A model generated the notes under the pieces. It was not told the DNA's origin, did no database searches, and saw only the letters and a list, made by a program, of their open reading frames with translations. Positions 1 through 10,792 of a DNA stretch of 64,000 bases are shown piece by piece. Source of the DNA: Enchytraeus crypticus (taxonomy: Eukaryota; Annelida; Clitellata; Enchytraeida; Enchytraeidae). Numbering within the stretch: position 1 is the stretch's first letter; each line of letters starts with the position of its first letter. The stretch is taken from positions 1,147,001 to 1,211,000 of the forward strand of contig CAJHZI010000424.1 in the NCBI GenBank assembly GCA_905160935.1. The letters are read 5' to 3'. The position numbers and the translations under genes were made by a program.

Positions 1-169
1 ATATAATATTTAATGTTTAATAGAGTATATCATGCTAAAGTATCTCTATACTTTACAATAGTTAGAGGAAAAGCAAGCAAATACAATAAAATGCAATCAG
101 TAAAAATCACAAAAATATCAAAAACCAAAATGTAAAATATCTTAAATATTGCAATCTGAGAAATTTAAG

Positions 170-1620
170 AGTGAGCAGAATATAAATGGAATTATCTAGC
201 AAAAAGATGTGTCTTAAGACTCTTTTTAAAGCTATCAGGTTTATCAGAATGTTTTATAAATTATGGAAGTTCATTCCACAATTTGGGACCTGCTACAGGA
301 AACGACTTGTCACCATAAGAAACTATACGGCATTTAAGAACAGCGAGTTTACCTGACTCTACAGATCGTAAGTTTTTCCTTACCCAACAAGAACTTAATG
401 GTATACAATAGTCAGAAACATAAGACGGGGCTGAGTTAGTCAGGCATTTGAACGTGGTAGGGCAGGATTTTAATTCGATCCGTTCTGGAATTTTAGACCA
501 ATGAAGTTTCTGTAGCAAAGGTGTAGCCAAATCAGAGCGCCTCGCACGAAGAACTAATCTTGCAGCTGCATTCTGAATTCTTTGCAGTCTATCAATTACC
601 GATTTATTGCAACATAAGAACAGACTATTAAAATAATCCAGCCTTGAGGAAAGAAAGGCATGAATAAGAATTTATGTGGAAGAATCAGACAAACATGGTC
701 TAATACTCCATAACTGGCGGATTTGAAAGATTTGAAAGAAACACGAAGAATATAATTTCTTAGAATGCTGCTCAAAGTTCAGGTTAGAGTCTAAGACAAC
801 ACCAAGATTACCAACAGTGTTCACAACAGGTACATTTGCTTCACCCAATGCAATCGAAGTTATATTAATTTCATTGAGTTAGCGCTGAGAGCCAAATATA
901 ATTATTTCTGTTTTAGAAGCATTAAGAACCAGTTTGTTATTAAACATCCAAGACTGACGATCAGTAAAACACCTTTTTATCTTAACAATAGCAGAATCAA
1001 CTTCATGTGAATTAAAATACAAGTAATTCTGAGTATCATCCGCATACATGTGACCATTTAGACCATTTCTCTCAATGATGTCAAGTACATCAGCAGTATA
1101 TAGCACAAATAAAATGGTGCCATGAACAGATCATTGTGGTACACCACATGCCAAAGATGAAACATTAGAAACCCCACCTCCAGAAAAAACAACCTGAGTA
1201 CGATCAAGTAAATAAGAACGGAACCAATCAAGAGCCGTGTTAGATATACCAAAGGATTTATTTAATCTAGCTAGCAATATGCCATGGTCTACAGTATCAA
1301 AAGCAGCGCTGAGACCAAGCATCATAAGAAGAGTGAGCTGACCCCTATCAACTGCCATTGATATGTCTGAAGTCACTTTAAGAAGTGCAGACTCAGTGGA
1401 GAAGATAGCATTTAGTCTTCCATGGCTTCCTCCATCATTGCCTTAGAAATACTACGAGATGGAATGTTAATAGAGGATTTATCAGAAAAACTAGAGCGCA
1501 CGGTTACAATTTTATTAGAAAAGTAATCAGATATGACTTGGGCTTTCAAAGTTAAGGAGCCAGATGACAATTCATTCCTTTGAAGGATGGAAGATACAAC
1601 AACAGTCTTATACGTTGTAC
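170..1620 (-). mobile_element. L2/CR1-type LINE, internally deleted and frameshifted
   Basis: Non-LTR retrotransposon remnant read on the minus strand. Going 5' to 3', it shows a linker with a YFSNKIV motif (about 1,500), a reverse transcriptase stretch with STESALLKVTSD, LSAAFDTVDH and WFRSYL (1,131-1,400), the catalytic YADDTQ motif (near 1,030-1,050), and a C-terminus with KLHWSKIPERI and AGPKLWNELP (261-530). The LHW/PKLWN(E/S)LP ending is characteristic of L2/CR1-clade elements. Frameshifts separate the pieces. A deletion near 1,430 joins the linker directly to the mid-RT region, removing the N-terminal palm/finger part. The same linker sequence recurs at 9,410-9,568 on the plus strand. 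It is not functional as it stands. Confidence 0.85.
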
Positions 1621-1695
1621 TATTTTACTTTATCATTATGTGCATTTTTAGTTGGAGTCAGTGCATATAGTATTGAGTTGTAGTAAAGATCTATT

Positions 1696-1726
1696 CTATC
1701 TCTCTCTCTTTCTCTCTTTCTCTCTA

Positions 1727-1759
<33 letters not shown>

Positions 1760-1782
1760 CGCTCTCTCTCTCTCTCTCAGTA
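1696..1782. repeat. (CT)n microsatellite
   Basis: Imperfect (CT)n tract with TTTCTC and CTCG interruptions. On the minus strand it reads as a Glu/Arg-rich low-complexity frame with no coding meaning. In this window (CT)n tracts repeatedly lie next to RTE-type 3' ends. Confidence 0.9.
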
Positions 1783-1923
1783 CGGTGGACGTAGAAAGAC
1801 CTATACAATATTCTTATTTATTAATTAATCGCTTATATTTTGATGACTTTTATTGATTTTATTTCACTGGCATGGAGATATGGATATCTAGGTTGATTGA
1901 CTGATGATAATCTTGTTTCATAG

Positions 1924-2547
1924 GCTAATGCTTTTTCCGGTCTCAGAGTGAGAACTCTCTCCATGGAATCTCTTATGATTCGCTCCGTCAGTGAGGACGC
2001 ATTTTCAGGACAGGCTTCTGGTATTGAAAGATTAAATCTTCAGGCCAATCATATCAATCATCTGCCTCCTAAAGTATTTAGGGGAATGTCGTCCTTGAAA
2101 TATCTTACTTTATACAGCAATAATCTGAAAAGTTTACCCGCTGAATTGTTACTGGACACCAGGCTTTTAGAATTTCTAGAATTGAGCTCTAACGAGTTAA
2201 CCACACTAACACCGTGTTTCTTTAGCAACACCCCTCTCTTAAATGATCTACGACTTAACAAAAATCGTATTAGCTTCCTGCATTCACGCATATTTTCTGG
2301 ACTTTGGCTTTTGAAATATCTTAAATTAGAAGAAAACCAGATATCAAGCGTCGATGTAAATATCTTCACTGACTTGATTAATCTTAAATCTCTGGAGATT
2401 CAACAGAATGAGATTAGTGTTCTACCGGCGATAATATTTCAGAATCTAACGAAATTAAGGTCAATTGATTTTTCTGAAAATTAAATTGAAAAGGTGGAAA
2501 GGGAACTGTTTAGAAACTGCAAAAATGTGGAGGCGATAATACTATGG
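1924..2547 (+). pseudogene. Chaoptin-like LRR exon E1 (copy A), one in-frame stop
   Basis: Internal exon of an extracellular leucine-rich-repeat protein. It is preceded by a pyrimidine-rich acceptor ending TTTCATAG and followed by donor GGTAAGAG, both phase 0; it is 624 nt (208 codons). The translation starts ANAFSGLRVRTL and carries about eight 24-residue LRRs of the form LxxLxLxxNxIxxLPxxxF. A TAA at 2,482-2,484 (GAA-to-TAA relative to the paralogue at 58,634-59,265) interrupts the eighth repeat, and the frame then continues to the donor (IEKVERELFRNC). A transcript would be truncated, so I call it a pseudogene or null allele; a sequence error is possible. The next exon, at 4,109, joins in phase and completes an LRR. 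Confidence 0.8.
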
Positions 2548-2573
2548 GTAAGAGTTCATGAGTATTATATCAT

Positions 2574-2690
2574 CATCTTCTTCTTCCCTTGAATCCCAGT
2601 TAAATTAGCGTCTGGATACAAATATTCTGTCTCAAACTCTCCCTATCCAACATCATGTCATCAGTCATTCCATATTTTAGACTTTTCCAT
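2574..2690 (-). mobile_element. RTE-A 3' tail in the intron after E1
   Basis: About 115 bp matching the reverse complement of the RTE-A 3' end seen at 17,090-17,200 and 58,490-58,605 (shared blocks around CAGTTTAACCAGG and CATCAGTCAATCC, diverged here). It begins about 27 nt after the E1 donor. The paralogous exon on the minus strand has the same element end about 29 nt after its donor, so this insertion is probably older than the exon duplication. Confidence 0.65.
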
Positions 2691-3120
2691 TCGTTTAAAT
2701 TTATATCTATATTTATATCAATTCAGATATAAATTATTCTTAAACATATTTTGAAACTTATAGTGTTAATTTTTGCCTTAACTATAATGATTGTGCCATA
2801 TGAATTATTTTGTAATAATACTAATCAATACTCAATATATCAGTGTCAATCTGTTAATCAGTCAATTAATCAAATTGAGCAATCAATCAATAAATCTAAT
2901 TTTCAGACAATCAAGCTAGTAATCACAATTGAATCAAACAGAAATTCGATCTAGTAATCAATCGACCTAATGGGTTAACCGATAGAGAAACTTTGATCAA
3001 AGCTTTAATATATGCCTTTGGTGAAAAACTTCATAATTTTACCTCAAGTATTATGATTGAACTGATTAAATTCTCACAGAGAAATAAGAATTCGATTAAT
3101 TTTAATTTAATGATATAAAT
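2691..3120. other. Intronic sequence, no gene seen
   Basis: AT-rich intron between LRR exons E1 and E2. A CAAT/AATC-rich low-complexity patch lies at about 2,840-2,960. I see no coding or RNA signal. Confidence 0.6.
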
Positions 3121-3725
3121 GGAATAAATATTTGGGTCATACTCTAACCAATGACTGGAAATATGAGAATGAATGATGCAGTAGGATTACTCAAGCAAAA
3201 GTGGCCTTCAGTAATAGGAAAGAACTTTTAACAAAAAGTCTATAGAAAGACACATAGAAATAAAGATAGTGAAAACCTTAGTTTGGACCTAGTTATTATA
3301 TGGATGTGAAATATGGACCTTAAGAAAGGAAAATCTTTGAAAACTCGAGCATTGGAAATGTGGATTTGGAGAAGAATGGAGAGAATTAGATGAACTCAAA
3401 AATGTCAGAAATGAGGAAGTTCTATAGAGAGTTGTTACAAATAGCTGATAAATATATTAAGAAATAGAAAGAAGAGTTGGATTGGACACATTCTTAGGGA
3501 AAAAGTATATTAAAAGATGTCATATAAGGTAGAAGTGAAGAAAAAAGAGGCAGAGAAGGCCGAGATTAAGTATATTAGCTGATCTAAAGACCCACTCATA
3601 TGAGGACATGAAGAGAATAATAACAACAGCAAAAGAAAGGCGGAAGATATACATGTAGAAGAGTGGATGCATTATATACCATGGACCTGCCCATAGACAG
3701 TGCACTAAGAGCGAGATAAATGGAA
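3121..3725 (+). mobile_element. RTE-B LINE, 3' fragment
   Basis: Degenerate plus-strand C-terminal part of an RTE-type reverse transcriptase ORF. It runs from a YLGHTLTND-like motif through LIWMWIWRRME-like residues to the family's diagnostic 3' end, which reads ACCATGGACCTGCC then GTGCACTAAGAG. Many stops and frameshifts. The same 3' end occurs at 24,382, 39,118, 42,945 and 48,985. It lies in the intron between E1 and E2. Confidence 0.75.
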
Positions 3726-4108
3726 TTACCAAGTTTATGTGCATGATTGGATTAAATCTGCTTGCCAGTCTGTCAGTAAATGAGAGTCTGCTTAATAACT
3801 GATTACTAGAAATACTACAGCTTAAATTCAAATATCCCAAAAAGGAAAAGAAATATGAAATTTAAATTTCAAATTCAAAATATTTAAACCAAATTTAACC
3901 CTTAAATATATAACATGTACCTTGGGGGAACACTAAGGAGACAGCGTGAGAGAGATATCAAGCCTAGGATATGCTTATTACATATTGGCTACATGGAGTA
4001 CAAGAATTTTATTATTACTAATCATTCACTTTTAAAAATACCGAAACTCAGTGTAAGATATGAAATATTTGGAGTTTATGGCAACTTTTCAAATTAATAT
4101 TTCAATAG

Positions 4109-4720
4109 GACAACTACATGGATCTCCTTCCCCCTGACTTGTTTTGGGAATGTGATGGAAGTCTTCTCAAGTCTATCGATTTATCATTCAATCAGATCTC
4201 TGAATTACCAGATGGTCTTTTGCAGGGACTCACAAATCTCTATGAGATTCGACTTCATCATAACGCCTTAACAACTATCAATAAAAATGCTTTTAAAGGT
4301 TCGCGGTCGCTTGGTTTTCTCGATTTATCATATAACAGAATAGAATCCCTGGGGTCGGAAATGTTGTCATTACCACAACTGGGTTATCTCATTCTGGACT
4401 ATAATATGATCAGATTTCTTCATCCGAACGCACTCTCTGCTCTGCTAATGCTCAGTGAACTTAATCTGATGGGAAACAAAATTGAGATTCTGCCTGCTGG
4501 AATGCTAGTTAATATGAAAACTTTAGAGTATATACGTTTGCAAGAGAACCTGATCAGATCTATTTCTGGAGGAACGTTTGTTAACCTGATATATCTGGCC
4601 TCTAACATATTTCTATCAAACAACAGAATTGAATCAATTGAGGTTGGGGCATTTAACAATATCTCTGGGTTGATATTTTTAGAATTAGGAGGAAATATGC
4701 TCAGGAGAATTGACGTTAAG
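4109..4720 (+). CDS. Chaoptin-like LRR exon E2, intact
   Basis: Internal coding exon of 612 nt (204 codons), open throughout. Acceptor TTTCAATAG ends at 4,108 and donor AAG/GTTTGA begins at 4,721; both boundaries are phase 0. The translation begins DNYMDLLPPDLFWECDG and carries about eight LRRs (for example SIDLSFNQISELP, FLDLSYNRIESL, LNLMGNKIEILP). When E1 ends LW and E2 begins DNYMDLLP, the splice rebuilds a complete repeat (LWDNYMDLLPPDLF), so the two exons belong to one transcript. No signal peptide or membrane segment lies here. The likely role is an extracellular ligand-binding or adhesion solenoid, by analogy to chaoptin. The upstream exon E1 carries a stop, so the gene as a whole may be inactive. 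Confidence 0.8.
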
Positions 4721-5033
4721 GTTTGACTTATCTCTTTCACTCTGACTCTTTTCCATCTTTTTCAATCTATCTCAGTTTTGACATTTTTCTTCCTAGAGGT
4801 AATTCCAAGATTATTATACTCTGTTGATATGCACATTAACTCAAAATACAAGCCTTAAACGATTTGAAGTAGAAAATCAGAGCTTATGACCAATTTTCTT
4901 CAGCCTTTCTCATTTCTTCTTACTTTCGATCACTCTGTAACATTTTAATTTGCTCTTACCAAAGCAGATTCAACACTAATATTTATATTAAGCCCTACAT
5001 ATTATTTAGCAACAGCAGAAAGCATTAGTTTTC
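4721..5033. other. Intronic AT-rich sequence
   Basis: Intron following E2, with pyrimidine-rich stretches but no recognisable repeat or gene. It ends at the TTAA target duplication of the piggyBac-like element. Confidence 0.6.
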
Positions 5034-5037
5034 TTAA

Positions 5038-6757
5038 CCCATTCGTGGCCAAATTCTTTTTTGAAATTTTTTCATTATTTTCTAATAAAATCGGTCCTGT
5101 AGTCATAAAAATACACTTATTAATGCTACTTTGACTTATATTTTTGATCAATTGAAAGAAAAAGTTTTATTCCAATATTGGAACATGGCTCTTTGAATGC
5201 AGCAATTATAACTCAATGCAAATAGTAACAAATCCAAATATATATCGTTATGTAGCTAAGCGTAAATTTTCAAACTTAAGTTTAATAAAAGTTTCTTACA
5301 TAATATTATCTCCTTAGTAAATAGGCAAATCTACTGGTATCTAGCTGGTTTGAAATGAACTGTGAAATGTCTTGTAGCAGTCAACTGGATGCATGTTGAC
5401 GTGACACACACCACAACCAAATGTGTTGTTCTTCTTACAGATTCGGCAAATGGTTCTGCTTCAAATTCACCGGAAAACGAAAGACATCTGAATTAGTTCT
5501 CACGGCGTCAGGTACCCTGTGCACTACCACCGCCACGGCTGACTGGGATGGTCTGCCATTACTTCCTTTTTATGCATAGAGAAGTAAATATGTGGCTACA
5601 ATGTCACGAATAAATCCCAGAAAATCTAATGACTTGATCTGGTGTGACTCCAATGCTTCGTTAAGTAGTGCTGAATTGGAGGTCTCATGAACACCTAAGC
5701 GTTGCAAAATCCAAGCATTGGAAATGGTTGGCGACTGAAAGTACTATTAGCGTCATTCAGTCTCGCATAAGCTTCAGACTTTTGTTTCAGTTTTTCAAAG
5801 CCTACAGCTCATCATTGAAGAATATTTCAAATGGTTTGACATGTGATTTATTTCTAGATGCTACTAGAGTATTTTGCCAATAGTTAGTGATTCTGTTTTG
5901 TTCTCTCTAACAGACGAAAAAAATTTATTCTTTGGTAACTTTGTAATGGTTATATCACCTTTCTTCCACTTAAAAATCGGATATGAATTCTTCCTACACT
6001 TTGCTCCTGCAGCAACTCCCTCGACCAACGATACAACAAAATCATCCACCTCATATATTTTTTCTTCCGTCGTTTCACTGCTGACCCCTGTAAGTTGAGC
6101 TTCGGCAGGCCTGCGCAAGATATTAGGGGCAAAATGATCAACTAGCTCGAACTCAGTTTCTTCCTCGTCGGACCTTTCGAAGTCCTTTCCGAATCGGATG
6201 GTGGTGTACGTACACATGTGTAGCAGTAAAGGTTCGAGAAGCTAGATAATTTAACAACATATTTAAGTTAGAGGCACTAACAGTCCCTTTTGAGCCATAA
6301 AATTTACTAACATTCATTTTTCCAAAACACAAAACATATAGCATCATTATAAAACATGAAGCATCATTACATTCATGTACATCTACAGCGCCATGTTCCA
6401 AAAATGGAACATTTACCTAAATCCGGATAAGATCGAAATAGTATCGAATTCAAAGAACGAATGACTTACAATACTTAGTTGACAAATATTTCTATCATAA
6501 ATTCAAATTTAATTAATTTTAAACTGCACGAAACTAATATTTACAAATTACCAAAATTTTTAATTGGGATTTTTCAAAATATTTCAATAAAATTGTCTGC
6601 GTTTGTAAACATTAAGAACTGAAACAAGCGTGCGTTAATATGTCAGTTTATTCTATTGGCAACCTGCTACCTGAAATTTGGACATTTCTAAGGTATTTAC
6701 ATATATTTTTAATTAAAATAAAAAATGTTACAATATTGGAATCTGGCCACGAATGGA
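5038..6757 (-). mobile_element. piggyBac-like DNA transposon with TTAA target duplications
   Basis: The 1,720-bp element is bounded by TTAA at 5,034-5,037 and 6,758-6,761. Its termini are inverted repeats: left CCCATTCGTGGCCAAATTC, right (reverse complement) TCCATTCGTGGCCAGATTC. TTAA duplication plus CCY-type termini is the hallmark of the piggyBac superfamily. Subterminal inverted blocks (CAATATTGGAA and its complement) lie inside each end. The interior holds broken minus-strand transposase pieces, annotated separately. It sits in the intron between LRR exons E2 and E3. Confidence 0.9.
5341..6217 (-). pseudogene. Degenerate piggyBac transposase
   Basis: Two minus-strand pieces. The N-terminal piece (5,864-6,217) is acidic (DEEETEFELVDHFAPNILRR) and continues with a KWKKGDITI stretch. 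The C-terminal piece, ending at the stop at 5,341-5,343, contains a Cys-rich domain with CRICKKNN, CGVCHVNMHP and DCYKTFH, the C..C...C..C...H pattern of the piggyBac C-terminal zinc ribbon. A GRPSQS motif precedes it. The catalytic middle is largely missing or shifted (stops around 5,580-5,800), so the copy is dead. Flanking termini with TTAA sites support the assignment. Confidence 0.75.
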
Positions 6758-6761
6758 TTAA

Positions 6762-8074
6762 ATATTGATATATTTTAATTTCGTTTTAAATATGCGGTTG
6801 CAGTACTTTTCATTATTATTTACACAGTCTGTTTAGGAATATTTAGCATTACATCGATTGCCTGTTTAGAAATATTAGCATAATGTGATTGATTCTTCCT
6901 CAATTCACAAAATGAACCAAACGATATTGTGGCATTAATTTATTTTTAAATTTGTATGGCTAATTTGATTGATTGCTAATTCGTATAATTTTTCTGAACT
7001 TGTGGTAAAGAATCTACTTCGCATAGAGGAGACTCGGGTTAGGTGTTACAATTTTAACTATTTTCGGCCTACAGCCTTTATTATCGAAGTTAGATAAATT
7101 AAATTATGCAGAAGTAGGCCTATGCTCAGACATAATCCGATTGGATGTATAACAACATTTAATAACAAGCGTCGGTGGTGTGAATAGAATATTCATTTGC
7201 AACGGGCAACTTAAAATTTAAAAGTATCAAATAACAGCAAACAATAATAAACAGTGTATTCAGTTACTATCCTTATCATAAATAGGACAGACTTAGTGGT
7301 CATTTAATGTCTAGCCACGCTCTCCGAACACCTTTCTGACTAAGCTCTTTACTTTCTTCTCCAAATTAGAACTTGGCGTGCATGCGGAAAATTATGTCCA
7401 AAAGTTTGACGATTTTAATTTCTATAAATATATAAATATTTTCTGAATCAAATAACCCCGTACTGTAACATTCAACCAGGATGATTTTGTAACATCCAAC
7501 CCGGAAGCCGAATTAAAGTTAAACACTCAATAACATATAGACTGCTCACCAGATGGCATTGCTTTAAAGTGCAAATAATAGATAAATGGTTTTGAAATAT
7601 ATAGTAAAGTTTTAAAAATATAATGTGTATTGCTCGAGTGTGAGCACAAATTATAATCAGCAGCGCTAAATTTACTCACGAGTGGTAAAATTAAACTTTT
7701 TATTGAAACAAATTATCTTTCAACGACATCGCACAAAAACACATCAGTAGTTTGAAGTCATGTAAGCATTTATCCACAGTAAATATTGTCACATTTAGCT
7801 TGTGCCAATTTTAAGATATTTCATTTGTAACAAACAATCTCTGTAACGTGCAGCCCAGGTCTCCACTAAATTGTAAATCAGTGTGCAAAACGTTTCGTAA
7901 GTTTGCAATTGCTTGTTTGCATTTTTCCAAACGGTCTAATATTTACATTATATTCTGATTTAGAAGCATTCTTAAAATTTCGTTAGAAATTCTAAAACTA
8001 TATTTAACTTATTTACTATTTTAAGACTGCCAAAAATATGAATTGCCGAATTTGATTGCGGGGTTTTGTCGTAG
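6762..8074. other. Intronic AT-rich sequence, no gene seen
   Basis: About 1.3 kb of non-coding sequence before LRR exon E3. It contains GTAGGCCTAT-type motifs common across the window but no recognisable element, RNA gene or conserved frame. Confidence 0.6.
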
Positions 8075-8241
8075 GTAATAGAGTCCATAAAGAGTACATC
8101 AAATTTAGATATTATCTTGAACGGTAACGTGATAGAAGTGTTGGGTGCTGATTTCAAGAATTCACTGGATTTTGGTAGACTGTCTTTGAGTAATAATGGA
8201 CTTAAATTAATTGAAGAAAATTCTTTTAGATCAACTAAACG
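8075..8241 (+). CDS. Short LRR exon E3 of the chaoptin-like gene
   Basis: Small exon predicted from an acceptor ending TTTTGTCGTAG and a donor CG/GTATGC. Its frame begins VIESIKSTSNLDIILNGN and continues NVIEVLGADF, LSLSNNGLKLIEENSF, i.e. two to three LRRs with correct LxLxxN spacing. It is 167 nt, entering in phase 0 and leaving in phase 2. That exit phase matches the entry phase of the E4-type exon found on the opposite strand at 47,567 (AG/G-ATG), and the junction would read FRSTKR-MSKINLSNN, an uninterrupted repeat. No continuation exon was found downstream on the plus strand. Confidence 0.6.
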
Positions 8242-8632
8242 GTATGCACTTATTAAATCACTTAAATACTTTATATTGTGTACAATTATATATTCTTATT
8301 GCGTACTCTATTATTCTGGCAAATTATTGTTCCATTGTTAGCATACATGTATAAATTTACTACTACGCTAGGATGTGACTGTATAAAATAGAACACCAAA
8401 AGGTTGATTATGTTAATGTATTGAATGCACATCTGCCACAGCTTTAAAAAAATAATATGTAGAAGAGGGACCTGTGACAACCGAAAAAGCTTGAAGTTTA
8501 CTCTGTTCCTAAAACGTGGAATGTTGAATTTTGATAAAACTGGAATGTTTAGTGTGCATTTACATATGTCAACGATATTACTATCAATACTGGCACCAGA
8601 AATACTTACACCTATTCAGTTGGTTGAATGTA

Positions 8633-8706
8633 AATGAGGGCGTCGGTGAGTCTTAACGTGCCGATCTTCAAAGAGCGGCACGTTAAGACTCACCGACGCC
8701 CTCATT
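8633..8706. repeat. Perfect 31-bp inverted repeat (hairpin)
   Basis: Arms 8,633-8,663 and 8,676-8,706 are exact reverse complements (left arm starts AATGAGGGCGTCGGTGAGTC) around a 12-nt spacer. It lies exactly at the 5' truncation of the L2-type LINE that follows. Confidence 0.95.
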
Positions 8707-9568
8707 GCAATTACATGTATATTTCTGGATGATTTTAATAGCCATGTTGATGATAGTTCTAATGTACATGCTATCAATTTCTTAAACATTCTGTCATCAT
8801 ATGGTTTTTGTCACTGTGTTAAAACAGACTCATGTATGTGGACACTGTCTTGATGGTATCTATGTATTAGATAGTTTTCAAGCTAATAATGTTGTAGTGC
8901 ATTCTCCTGGCTGCATATCTGATCACAGCCTGATATCCTTTAATTTGCCGACTGTAAAATCTACTGTGCTACCTATTGTTAATCGACAGGTTCGAAACTG
9001 GAAACATTTTGATTTGGATACGTTTGCTACTGATTTGTTAAATAGCTGAACTCTGCTCTGAAATGACCCTTAGTTCCTCAGATGTCAATCATCTAGTTGA
9101 TCTCTGTGCTAACTAATCTACTGAACAAACATGAACCTCTGATCACAATAACTGTGTCAGAGAGTGTTAAAAATGCTACGTGGTTTGACGCTGAATGTCG
9201 AAGTACCAGAGCAGAAGTTCGGCGATTAGAGCACAGCAAGGACTGACGCTGAGAAATCTGAGAGATTATCTCAATGGTCAGCTACTTATAAGCTATTGCA
9301 GCGCCTGTACAATGAGAAGGAATCGGTATAACGGCAATTACAAATTAATGAAAATGCGCATGATTCATAAAAACTATGGAAGGTTATATCTTCCATCCTT
9401 CAAATTAATGAATTGTCATCTGGCTCCTTAACTTTGAATGCCCAAGTCATGTCTGATTACTTTTCTAATAAAATTGTAACCTTGCTCTCTCGTTTTTCTG
9501 ATAAATCCCCTGTTAACTTTCCATCTCGTAGTATTTCTAAGGCAATGATGGAGGAAGCCATGGAAGAC
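8676..9568 (+). mobile_element. L2/CR1-type LINE, endonuclease and linker part
   Basis: Plus-strand remnant starting within the apurinic-type endonuclease domain: FLDDFNSHVDD, CGHCLDGIYVLD (LDGIYVLDSF) and the catalytic-region motif ISDHSLISF at 8,700-8,960. A linker with YFSNKIVTLLSRF (about 9,440-9,500) follows. It is closely similar to the linker of the copy at 1,430-1,600. At about 9,541-9,568 the sequence switches to an RTE-B reverse transcriptase. The 5' end is truncated and carries the perfect hairpin. Confidence 0.8.
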
Positions 9569-10115
9569 TTGGAAGAAGGAATGAAAGTAGGAGGGAATTT
9601 GTTACAAGATGTACGATTTGCAGATGACAAAGAAATGGTAGCGGGCAGCGAGATGGGATTGCAGAAGATAATGGATAAGCTGAATGATACAGCCCTAAGA
9701 TATGGCATGAAGATTAATATCAAAAAACCAAGGCTATGAGAGTGTCCAATAATAAAGGTGAAGTTAGTATCACAATAAATGGTACGAAATTGGAACAGGT
9801 AAGGAGTTTCAAATATTTGGGTCATACTATAACCGATGATGGGAAATGTGAGACAGAAATATGCAGTAGGATTGCATAAGCAAAAGCGGCCTTTGGTAGT
9901 AGAAAAGAACTATTAACAAAAAGTCTAAATAAAGACATAAAGATAAAGATAGTGAAAACTTTGGTTTCGACCACGCAATTATATGGATGTGAGACATGGA
10001 CCTTAAGAAAGGAAGATATCAGGAAACTGGAGGCATTGAAAATGTGGATTTGGAGAAGAATGGAGAGGATTAGCTGGACTCTGAGAAAGTTAAATGCTGG
10101 GTGCTGTAGAGATGA
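9541..10115 (+). mobile_element. RTE-B reverse transcriptase C-terminal half, fused to LINE 5' piece
   Basis: Reads MMEEAMEDLEEGMKVGGN, then the polymerase box VRFADDKEMVAGS (YADD-type, here FADD), the linker LRYGMKINIKK, and, after a frame break, SFKYLGHTITDDGKCETEI and LYGCETWTLRKEDIRKLEA. This is the order of RTE-type RT domains. The upstream two-thirds of the ORF and the 3' end are absent. The 5' junction to the L2 linker is abrupt; see findings. Confidence 0.8.
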
Positions 10116-10419
10116 AAGACAGTGACACCTAACCCATTCAGATTTTTGGAAAACTATTTCTAATATGCATCATAAGATTTATCGTGCTGTTGTTGCTAAT
10201 GCTATGAAACAGTACTTCTCTTCTTTGATCAGTTATGGTGCGAAGAGCTAGACGTTATAGAAATCTGTTAATGATCTTTTACATAGATCTCTTTCTCCTT
10301 CTCTTTCTTCTAATCATGTTAAAGTCACTGCCTGAACAATTTCCCAGTTACTTTACAGATGAAATCAGCGATCTTAGAATATCTTTCACTCCAGCTCCTA
10401 ATTGCACTCCTCACACTCC

Positions 10420-10792
10420 TATATCTCTTTCTCTTCAGTGCATTGCCGAATGGCAGGTTCAAGGCACAAAGTCATACTCAAACTCTGCTTTCTCTTTCCA
10501 TGAAGCTTAGAGATCAACAATTCAATCCATTTACAAAATCTATGCCTTTTCCATACCTTATATAGCCTCTAGCTTGGGAAATAGAAGGATTCTGAGGGCG
10601 GTTTCGCGTTGTCTTCTTTAGTTTGATGGATTAATTACGATTTAATCCTGGGAGAAAATATTTCATGATGAGGTGGGTCCCATCTTGCCATCCGCAGCTC
10701 CTGCCTTAGTCGCCTCTTACGTACACGCAGCAGACTGTATGTGTTGCCTTATTCTGCAGTGATCTAACCACACTCGAGCACAACACCGGGGA
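10420..10792 (-). mobile_element. SINE-like repeat R1 (copy 1), 11-bp target duplication
   Basis: The 373-bp insertion is flanked by CCTCACACTCC at 10,409-10,419 and 10,793-10,803. Removing it restores the L2 reading frame (CTPHTP then DETNSN). On the minus strand its 3' end reads CCTGCCATTCGGCAATGCAC followed by an (AG)-rich tail, nearly the same as the 3' end of RTE-B. This implies a non-autonomous partner of that LINE. Copy 2 lies at 51,027-51,682. Confidence 0.85.

Noticed and set aside
2058-2369. 103-codon minus-strand open frame
   Set aside because: Antisense shadow of LRR exon A; composition follows the repeats on the other strand.
6153-6401. 82-codon minus-strand frame
   Set aside because: Lies within the piggyBac-like element, out of frame with the transposase, no recognisable content.
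9457-9825. 122-codon minus-strand frame
   Set aside because: Antisense of the LINE/RTE-B junction.
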